NCBI GenBank assembly: GCA_013399895.1
Contig: VXBA01001856.1
Span: 840,204 to 904,203, forward strand
DNA length: 64,000 bases
Direction of reading: 5' to 3'
Source of the DNA: Serilophus lunatus
Taxonomy: Eukaryota; Chordata; Aves; Passeriformes; Eurylaimidae
Made by a program: the position numbers and the translations under genes. Under the pieces are notes generated by a model. That model was given only the letters and a program-made list of their open reading frames with translations, was not told the DNA's origin and made no database searches. Numbering within the stretch: the first letter of the stretch is position 1; each line of letters begins with the position of its first letter. Shown in pieces: positions 54,454 to 64,000 of this stretch.

Positions 54454-57400
54454 AGTGAGTTTGGCAAAGTTTTAAAATACTTAAACTAGAAACTGTTGCT
54501 TTAGAATATAAATTGCATTAAATACTGATAAAATGGACAGCATTGTCTCTGATATAGCTAAGAACTTAAATTTTGAGGAAACACAAAAAATCTCTAAAAA
54601 AACCAAGACACTCATTGCATTATTGCAGTCATCATTAAGATCCTGCAAGTGAAACAATGTAGTATTTTTTATTTTGTAGAAACAAGTAATATCCATAACA
54701 GAAAACATTATGGTCAAAATTATTCCAGTTACACTAATTTAAATTATGGAAATATGTATTTAATGTATATTATGTCACTGTTAAAATTCTCATTTTAATT
54801 TCATTAGAAACACTCAAGGGGGCCTTGAAATGATATGTTGTTATTATCCCTGGGAGTAAACGTTTCAAAATTACAGTTTAGCTCTTTTAAGTGTTTAGTT
54901 TTATCTGTTTAGAGGTGATATTAACTGTGTAGACTCAACGAGACACAAAGCCTGAGACCCATAGTTATCTCAAGTATTCTGTATGTTTGTTTCCTCTATT
55001 GCTAAGAGAAAGGGAAAAAAAGATAATCAAAATGCCTCACAGTGGCCATTCAAATAATGTTCCTGCTGCTTATTAGCAAAGTTTGTTTAACAAAACTTGA
55101 AAAACAACCAGCTTGTAAATGCCCAGTGAGTCATTGTCTTTGACTTAAGCAAAGATGCTGCTTACGTCACATTTTGAATAACCCTTTAGTTAGTAGCATT
55201 GACTGTATTTTCAGGACGACTGCTGATCACTGGTACATTGTGCTGTGACCATATGTCTGGTGGCCATCTCAGTTGTTCAGAGCACTGGTACACTCTTGAC
55301 TTAACAGTTTCATGAAAAAAGAAAAACAGCTTCTGATCCAGGCCGTATTTCAATAGTACACTATCTCAAACTTCTTGACACTAATACTGAATCAAAGTGC
55401 TGCAGACACTTGAAGCAAAACACATTGACTTGGTATAAAGTCATTCTCTTTGTTCTTTTATTCAGAAAGTTTTAATGAGTAACAAAGTGTCATTATCATC
55501 ACTCGACATCAGATCAAGTATTTTCCATTCTCTGACAATTGGTGCAAAACCATGAAGTTTGGTATGTTCTCTATTTTGGACACACTGGATGTTTTTACAG
55601 ATGCTTTTTCTGCACTTGATCAAGAGGCAGTTTTTAGTTCTTTGTAATTCAGCACTGCTCAAATCTGGTACTAATGTCTGTTGAACCATGAGCTCAAGTT
55701 ACATTTCAGTGAGGACAAACAAACAGAATTAATTTTTGGACATTCCCTTGGAAGACATAGAACTCTATGAACAAGGGTTGTTAATGTTGGAAGAGGGATT
55801 TCAGGCTCATCAAACTTTAGCACTTACAGGCAGACCCTTGACCTAATTATCAAACTTAACTCGTGCTACTGGAACCTGGAAAGCTCACCATGTCAAAGAG
55901 GAAGACTTAAGAACCAGCCCAACACCTGTTGACACCAACATAGGAATGCTTTTGGATTGTAGCTTGTTTTCTGGCATCATAGTGCAAGTTAGTAAGCACA
56001 GGCTGTTCCTTGAAGATAGCAGAGGGATGCTTGGTGGGTTTTTTATGCTTTTGAAGTTTTGGATCTAAATTTTAGCAAGTGAATAAATTATATTACTGGC
56101 CTGGGCCACAGAACTGCTGAGCACCTTTTTCTGTTACTAATTCAAATGCCTGCCTGGAGGATGCCTCAGGACCTGAAAGTACTGGATTTAATGATGACTG
56201 TGGACTGATGGCTAAACAGTGTCAATAATTGAAAGTATACAGATTATGAAAACACAGCTGTATTTTGAAGAGATTCATTTGATTATCTATGTTGTGTACT
56301 TAGGTGTTTCCAAACATTTGCCCCATCCAATAGGTTTACATAATGATAGATCTATGCATTAAGGACATGATCTCTGATAGGATTACTCTTAGCCTTCAGA
56401 GGAATGTGTTAAAAAAATTATACTACTTTGTTCTAATTGTTCCATCAATATGTTGAAGCTGTGGTAAAAAAATTAAGCAAAACTTCATATATTTAGAGGT
56501 ATCATGCAAAAGACCTGAGGTGCAAAGATGAAATGGTTTGAGGGCATCGGGAAGCCTGGCCTAAAGGGACAGCTCATGAAAATTAATATTATGAAAAACT
56601 GGGGGGAAAAATGATTAGTTTTGAGACATTCAAATTGTTCTTTTCTTGTCAGATATATGTGGGAGAAATATTTTTATGTAAGTTACTAAATTTAAAATAT
56701 GGAGTCAGTAACAAAATGTACAATATTCCAACTGATATTTAAGGATCGGTACCTGTACAAGAACCTTGCTGCAAATATTATGCCTCCAGGGCTTGTGCAG
56801 GTATGAATTTTGTTTGCTCATTTGCCGTGTCTCTAGATGTTTTGCACATTTTCAAAATGTGTTCTCATCTTACAGGCTTTCTTATCTCGGAGATGATTAA
56901 GGCATTTGACACAAAATAAATGAGAGAAGAATTTATTTTCCATTTTTATTCAGGATTTAGTTAGGAATTTTGCATTTTATTATTTGTTGATGCCACTATT
57001 TTACAATTGAACAAAACCTCTGCAGCTTCTTGCCTTACAAGGGAAATGTCAGTCCTGAAATCTGGTAAATGGAAGTTTACTTTTTCTTTCTAAAGGCTTT
57101 ATTACTATTTGTCACAGAACTTGTGGAATTTGGAAGTGTTATTTATTATCAGCATAAAAAATTATTTCCTTGCTCTTTGGGTTTAAAAAAAAATTTGCAA
57201 ATCAGTGTTGTTAAATATGTTTTCAGTATAGTTCTTGAAGGAAATAACAATGAATCTTCTTACCTATTCATTACTATTTTCTGTTATGCCATGATTTTAT
57301 GTACTTCGGTGTAAAATAGTGCTCAGTCTAATCCCAATGAAAGAAATTGAATTTAAATACCAATGTCCTGTAGTTTTAGGTGGGGTTTAGGTACAGTTCT

Positions 57401-58610
57401 TAGAGTTAGTTTGTCTACTCATTTACATTTTTCTACAGACAGTGTATGTGCACTGAGCTATTTTGAGCATTTAATGTGCTAATTCTTCTCTTCACGATTA
57501 AAGTCATAAAACTGCTCTGACCCAGAGAGAGGCATTATGAATGTATAATTTCAACTTCCATGTGTTCATAAAGCCAAACAATATTGTGCTCTTCTAAAAC
57601 TGAGATGAGTTCATAGCATGGGTTCATTGTTTGCATCTGAATTCATAGCACTGCTGTGGTTTAAAGTTGGTTCATAGTGGCCAAATTCTCTAATGAGATG
57701 TGAAGAGTGAGGCTTCACACTTAGTTAAGGCACTATGAGCTATTTCTTCACTGGAGAATATGTACAAGGTGATTATATTTTCAAGAAATTACACTTTTAC
57801 AGAGCTCTATTTTCTGATCACTTAATTGATTCCTTATAGAAAGAGCCAGCAATTCTTCTGGCTAGTTAACTCTAACTTTGGAGGTTAGTTACAGTCATTT
57901 TCTCATGCATTTTCTCTCTCTGTATCTAAATTATTATCCCTGCAATTCTTCTTCCCTCTGAAGATTTTTTAGTTTAGTGGAGAGTGTACTATTTGGAGGG
58001 GCAGTTTCCTTGCTTTCTTGTTTCCAGAAAACACTAGAAATAGAATATGTGTTTTCCCAACACACTTATGTTTTCTTAATGTGCTAACTCATTACTGGGG
58101 ATTTTCTGGTATTTTATATTGAGAAAGTACTGGTGCTTGCTCAAAGTGACCCCAGATACTTTCAAGTCACAAGGCTGCCTAAATAATCCATCTCTTCACT
58201 CTGTCTGTGTTCCAATCATTTTAACCTTTGTTGTAACCCACTGTGAGTCTTGAAGGTGATTTTCTTAACCCTACTGACCCTATGCATGCACCCAGTGATT
58301 ATTGTGATTTGATGTGTCACAGGTTCAATTTTTGCTAGAGTCAATCTATGAGAAAGGAGTATTTTGGCTGTTATGTTTGTGTTAATCTAAATTACTTTAC
58401 ATTGGGCAATGGCTGGATTCCTTACTTGCCATGGTTAATTGCTTTTGTAATTATATTGATTTTTCCATGCTAGGTCAGTTCTAATAGCCAGCAGCTGTTT
58501 TTTGAACTGGCTATGTCATCTTCAGTCTCCATAAATATGAAGACAATTATAAAATGTTTAAGAACGGTCACCGTGAGGGTTTGAATCTTTTCTGTACAGA
58601 ACATATACTT

Positions 58611-58690
58611 TAAATAAAACAAACAACAACAACAAAAATATCAAAAAACCCAACCCAGACAAAAACAAACCTCAATCCAAACCCAACCTA
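58611..58690. repeat. A/C-rich low-complexity tract
   Basis: About 80 bp of A/C words (caacaacaa, aaaccc, caaaccc). Similar in composition and strand to the tracts at 45.96 and 53.93 kb. Confidence 0.9.
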
Positions 58691-61600
58691 ATGGCTACTA
58701 GATACTGTTAGCAAGCTAGGAGTTTCTAAATAACTGGACTGAGGAATGGTTTTAATGTGCGTCCCATTCATTTCAGCTTGGAGCAGAAGGATAATACGAA
58801 ACAGCAATAGTGACAGCCAGGGCCTTCATCAGGAAAGCTCTTGCAATTGGAGAGCAAAAAGAGGAAGAACACATCACAGCAAATGAAGAAAAATCTCCTT
58901 CAGTGTTTAAAAAATTCTCCATTTGTCTTATCCATCCATATTGCCTTTAATCTGAAGTCCTGTGTAAATTCACTGATCTGAAGCCAAATATAGCCCAACC
59001 CATGATGGTTAATATTTCTCACATATTGTAACAAATTGAGAAATTTCCAGGCTGGAATGTTCCAGGTAGATTCCTAATTATTGTGAAAGTACCAATGTTC
59101 TTTACAGTTGGTGATCCATTGATGTAAAGAGTTAATGATTGATCCCATGAGAGAAAAAAGTTCAAACTGGCTTCTGTCTCTTACTCCACACCTCAGAGAG
59201 AATATGAGGAGCCTTTGAGGTCTGATCACACAAGAGCACTCAAGGAAGATGAACTTCTGAAATTCTTTGAATTTTTTTCTAGCTGTCATTCCATCCTCTT
59301 AGGTCCCATCATTCAGAGATTATTTTTCAAAAAAACTGACATGAACTCAATCCACCATGTGCTAAATGCTTGTTCTTCTAATGATTTCTTCTGCTAATGA
59401 TTCTCCTTTTGTGTTATTATCGCAAAATGCAATAATGATTCTGCTTACTAGTGAATCAAAAATGAGTGGATTTGTGAAATTTCAGAAAAGCAAATATTTT
59501 CAAATGACCAAATCAAAGAATAGATTCTTTTGTCCTTGAGAAACAACTTAGAATTCAAAATTCCCAACTCAAGGACCTGAAATTCTTTCTGTATTAAAGC
59601 CAAGACCCTCCTCTGTCTTTGCACTGAGTCTATTTCCATGCACCTTGTGAGAATGGCCTCACTGCTGTTCCAGTGGCTCTTCCTGCCTTCAGATGTCTTA
59701 AGAATAATGAACAATTATCTGCATTTCTTTTCCAGTCTTATTTTTCTCTTCTCGTCCCTTCAGGAGTATTTCTTTCTTCTACTCTGCTCATCCTTATTTT
59801 TTTTCCCTGAAAAGGGAGTTTACACTGGAGAATCTTCATATTACTGAAGGTGACACTAGTTAAGTCCAGTTTATTGCATACTTGAGAGATGCTGATTCTT
59901 TTAAACTGGCAAAACAACTTCATCAGCATCTTCATCAAGCCTCTCTCAGCTTGGCCAGCTTGACTCTTTAAGGTCCAGTCAATGTAATGTTGTATTCTTC
60001 TGCAAGGTTTTCACTCACAGGTCTGGAATTGAGATACTGATGATGGTCACAGATTTCACAAATTTTTTTTTCTGATTAAGAGAATGTTTTGAAGAATGTG
60101 AATTTACTTACAGGTTTGAAGTAAACTATTCAAAACTTGTCTGTATAAAGCTTCCATCATGGGACTTAAATGATGCTAATAGAATAGATGACATAGATCA
60201 GTCCATCTCAAGTTTTTTCTGAAAATATGCTTCTTAGTTTTTTCCACCACTTTGATGCTAGTCCTGACCTGGTAGTGTTGTTTTTATTAATTTTGTGAGT
60301 TCAAAATGCTCTGTATCTCTGGCAATTGATTTGAATATTTTATTTTTATGTTATGCTGGTCACTGAATGAAACTTCATTGAAGCTGATAGGCTTATTAAT
60401 ATTCATCTTTAAGTCACAATAACTGCAGGCCTCATGCTTGTCTGTCACTGGCAGCTGAAGCAATATCAGCCACACCCATAGCCCGGGGTACATGGACAAG
60501 AGATTTAAGTAAACTGTATAGTAGCTTCTGCTGTTGGTTCAGATAAAATGTTTCCAACCTAGGAAAACATTACAAAATTCCAGGGAGAAAATAGGACCAG
60601 AAAAGCAATGCAAACATGTTTTAATAAAGAAAAGGGAGGAAGACCACTTTGTGCACAGGTCTTCTTGAAAGGAAACTTGGAAATACAAGCAGAGGTGGTT
60701 TCTATCTGGATTCACCTTTCTTCTAGGGGAACAAAACCTTCACATGCATAATGTGGAAATAAAAGGCATTGCACCTAATAAATGCTTCACTCCATCACTG
60801 ATTTATGTCCTTAATGAAAATAGCCTCAAAACCTCCTCCTGGCTCAACCTAAGTCAAAAATTATGACTTTAATAGCAGAGTGAATCCAGTTTCTGACGAG
60901 ATAATTTTAAAGTTTCTATTAACCTTGAACTAACTTGGAATGTGAAAAAAGAAAAATATATTTTCTTTTAAAACTATTTTCTATTTTTTATATCTCAGAT
61001 GAGAATACTGTATTGTCTCAGCTATAAAAAAATAATGTAAACTACTGCTACCCTAACATGATCTTCTTGGGAGTGAAATTAAGATTTATTCATTACTTTA
61101 GGAACATAGCTCATAGGCTGAGGAGATAAGCATGACAGGGGTTTGAGCAGTTAGTTTGGTCACTGGCATCCTAGTACACTTCTTGAAAAATCTCACTTCT
61201 TCTGTAACACTGAGAGGCAGAGACTGCCTCTATACTTTGGAGTCTTCCACCCTACAAATTGTCCAGAATGTAGCTACAGGGCAGGAAAGGGAATAAAAAT
61301 CTACCTGTCTTGACAGGAATCCAGAGAAGACTTTGATGGTTTCTTCCAGAAACAGAAGAGTTCCAAGGCAAACTGGCAATAAACTAATTAGACAGACTTG
61401 CAGATTACATTCAGTGAAAGAAAGGCAAAACTTTTCCGAGAGGCTACGGAATTCACTGCAGAACCTGAATCTTCCTGCATCAGTGCATCAGAAGAGGAAG
61501 CAGTTATCAGTGAAGAAGATGGAAATTAGTTGTTGTGAGCCTATAAATATGTCTGTGATTAGTACGGACGATGGAGGAGGTTTTGGGTCTCTCCCCTAAC

Positions 61601-61706
61601 TGATGGTTTCGTTTTTAGAATAAAAATAATTTCCCAAAATGAGAGAGTTTAAGAATAATGTAAAGCATGAAATCCCAGTTAATTGTCAAGATGCTGAAAC
61701 CTTGGC

Positions 61707-61728
61707 AAAATAAATAAATAAATAAAAA
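61707..61728. repeat. (AAAT)n microsatellite
   Basis: About five copies of the tetranucleotide aaat followed by an A-run. Confidence 0.85.
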
Positions 61729-62826
61729 CACTTGAAATTAAGCAAGATATGTAGGTAGTTGTGAGAACATATGAAAAAGCTTTTGATTTCTTCGTGATAA
61801 AGTATGAATAACGAATACCTATAAAGTGTCCTACAGAGTAATTTTATGGAATTCCATTTTAAAGATAAAGCCCAGGTCATCAAAGGAAAAGATCTCTAAA
61901 GGCAACTGATCTGCCATGGGTAGATTACCCTGTCTGTAAAAGCACACAACATTGTAGCTACCTGCTGTGGTAGTTTTATAGAAAAAGAAGGAAAAGATAA
62001 AGTGAAATAATTTTCATAAAAGGATTCTAGCTGCTGAAGTCTTTTTGGCTTTGAAGGAGAGATGGATGCTTGTTTATTCTGTGAGCACTTTTGATCAGCA
62101 AAAGCAGTAGGAAAAAATATATGCAAAACAGGAAGAAACGTATCTAGTAAACACATAGACACAGGGAAACTGCAGGGGAGAAAATAAGCTTATTTTGATG
62201 CTGACTTTAATGCAGTATTCTAGCATTTAATATAAAACATATGATGATCTGAGGAACTTTTATTATTGAAAGCAATCGTCCTGATCAAGTATGGATTCTT
62301 TACAGCAACGATGAGAGAGAAATACTTTATTAAACAGCTAACTCACCATTTACCTGCTGCAAAGGTGGAGGAAGACCTTTGAGCCATCAAGGAATTAATC
62401 ACGACTTCTTCAATTTGGAACCTAACCTTTTCATCATTGTTCTGATGAGAAGATAAAAGCAGATTCAGCAGGCTACTGAAAGCAAGTTTGCAGGAGGATT
62501 CATGCTTGCTAAGAAATAGATGGAGCCAGGGATGTGGCGTGGAGAGAAGTCTGACCTAAAGGGCAGTAGGAAGACTACCCTCACAGCAAACTGAGGCCTC
62601 TGGTGAATAACATACATAGTGTCCCCAGTGCCTTTGAAAAGATACTGGGAATGGTGTTCCATGACACATTATGCTTGTTCGACCCAGGTAGTATTTGCTG
62701 CAAGGTAGTGTCTGAGTGAAAACCAGTACATCTGCCAGAGATCCAGGATAAGCTGGAGATTTCTTACTTGCTACTGTACTCAATGAGAGGCCAGTGTGCA
62801 TGTACCACATGCACATGCTTTCTCTG

Positions 62827-62843
62827 AAAAAAAAAAAAAAAAA
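62827..62843. repeat. Poly-A tract
   Basis: Seventeen A followed by taaaaag. No retroelement body was identified immediately upstream. Confidence 0.85.
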
Positions 62844-63645
62844 TAAAAAGAGTAGTGCTCAAATCTATGCAGCTCTACAGATAATCAGCCATATTTTGTA
62901 AACCTTCTCTTTATTACAGAGCAGTTACTTGGAAGTTGAACAGTATTGCAAAAGCAGTGGATAGACAGGCAATGGGAGATATTTCGAAGCATGGTTTAGA
63001 GTTTCCATAATTCTTAAGGGTTGTTGCAACTGCTCATCTGAGACTGTTTCAGGCTGCCTTTTGTATGGGGCACAGATTCTGATATTCACACTTTGAGAGA
63101 AGTACTAGTGAGCAGACAAATGAAGTGGGCAGTAGCTATTTACAGCAAATGTACAAGTAAGAGTCATTTCCTTCAAGTTTTGTACTGAAGGACAGAATTC
63201 CCATAGGTAGTTCATCCCCACAGTGGTTCATTGTATTTGTGAGGCATATAGAGAGCAAAATCTACTGCAAGGTTTTCACAATTACCTTTAGTATAGCTTA
63301 TGCCTAATTGAGAAAGCTTTGATGGGAGCAGATGCTGCCTGAAAAAGACAAGAAAGGAACTGACTGATTAGGAATGGAGAATGTGTTTAGACAAAAATAG
63401 ATGCTGCTTTGTTTAATGTGAATGGGGACATAAGTTCCTGCAGCATGCTCTGAGCCCCTTACTCAGAGAGGACTTGGATACCAGAGAAAAGTAATGACAT
63501 GGTAGATATATCTTTGCTAGAATGCAGTACCACCATTTGTTATTATAATAAAGGCTTTAAATTTACAGCAGAAAGTTTGAAATATAAAAGATTAAGTACA
63601 GAAGATTCCAGTTACTCCCCAACAGCAGATGATGATGGATGCATC

Positions 63646-63660
63646 AAAAAAAAAAAAAAA
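63646..63660. repeat. Poly-A tract
   Basis: Fifteen A. It accounts for the poly-lysine stretch in the open frame that crosses it. Confidence 0.85.
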
Positions 63661-63943
63661 CAACCTAAAGCAAAATCAAAGATATGAAAAAAGCTGTGTG
63701 TGATTCTTGTGAGAGGCATTTATTTCAATGTGTCTGCCTGCGTGATATGGACTGGTAGTCAACTTCGTTGGGTTCCAATGAAGACTTACTGAAAGCCAAC
63801 AAAGAAACCTTAACAGCAGAACCCAAGATTTTAAAAGCTTATTTCTTTGCTGAAGATGGGAAAATACAGAGAATTCTGATATTAAAAGCTGACAGAGGTG
63901 AAAAGAGGAGAAGGAAGTGTTCCTTATAGCTGTTCTCAAATCA

Positions 63944-63983
63944 TAAATATATATAATCCTAAATATATATATATATATATAAA
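63944..63983. repeat. (TA)n microsatellite
   Basis: Two TA runs separated by atcct; the second has about nine uninterrupted TA units. A plausible length-variable site. Confidence 0.85.
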
Positions 63984-64000
63984 TCTTTAAATTAGGCATA

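Larger units (their letters stand above)
53601..64000 (+). other. ZMYND11: ZMYND11 intron after the second coding exon (at least 10.4 kb, runs off the window)
   Basis: Starts with donor GTGAGT. The next expected exon would begin the PHD finger; no matching sequence is present before the window ends, so the intron continues beyond 64000. Contains A/C-rich tracts, poly-A runs and a terminal TA repeat (listed separately). Open frames at 59.1-59.8, 61.3-61.6 and 63.5-63.7 kb were examined and not accepted as genes. Confidence 0.9.

Noticed and set aside
59139..59399. 86-codon open stretch on the + strand
   Set aside because: No recognisable motif; neighbouring frames on both strands are equally open. 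Treated as chance.
63499..63687. 62-codon + frame ending in Lys-rich sequence
   Set aside because: The lysine run is a poly-A tract, and the remainder has no recognisable homology.

Overview
The window is a stretch of vertebrate, very probably bird (likely passerine), nuclear genome. It is AT-rich, almost entirely non-coding, and shows no bacterial gene organisation. Two short, perfectly conserved coding exons on the + strand identify the locus as ZMYND11 (BS69), a chromatin reader of H3.3 K36 trimethylation. The avian assignment rests on a CR1 LINE 3' fragment lying next to a tRNA-Ile-derived SINE that ends in the CR1-type octamer ATTCTGTG. That architecture is the one described for TguSINE1 of songbirds. 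Degenerate MIR-like and other ancient amniote repeats support an amniote genome more generally.

Layout. Positions 1-36175 are non-coding: intron 1 and/or 5' flank of ZMYND11. They hold old MIR-like SINEs, the CR1/SINE pair (28.25-28.62 kb), an AT-rich hairpin-prone tract (24.72-24.81 kb) and one GC- and CpG-enriched patch of unknown nature (33.28-34.03 kb). Exon A (36176-36309) carries the start codon and residues 1-38 plus two bases of codon 39. A 17.1 kb intron follows, with AC-rich low-complexity tracts, tandem duplications and a MIR-like SINE. Exon B (53441-53600) completes codon 39 and encodes residues 40-92. From 53601 to the window end is the next intron, more than 10.4 kb and unfinished here. 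The PHD, bromo, PWWP and MYND exons lie beyond the right edge.

Together the two exons encode the N-terminal SAMD1-like winged-helix module and stop just before the PHD finger. I found no other protein-coding gene, no functional RNA gene and no new multi-gene system. Most remaining open frames look like chance frames in AT-rich DNA. Assignments of old repeats are from remembered consensus motifs, not from a database search, and carry low to moderate confidence.
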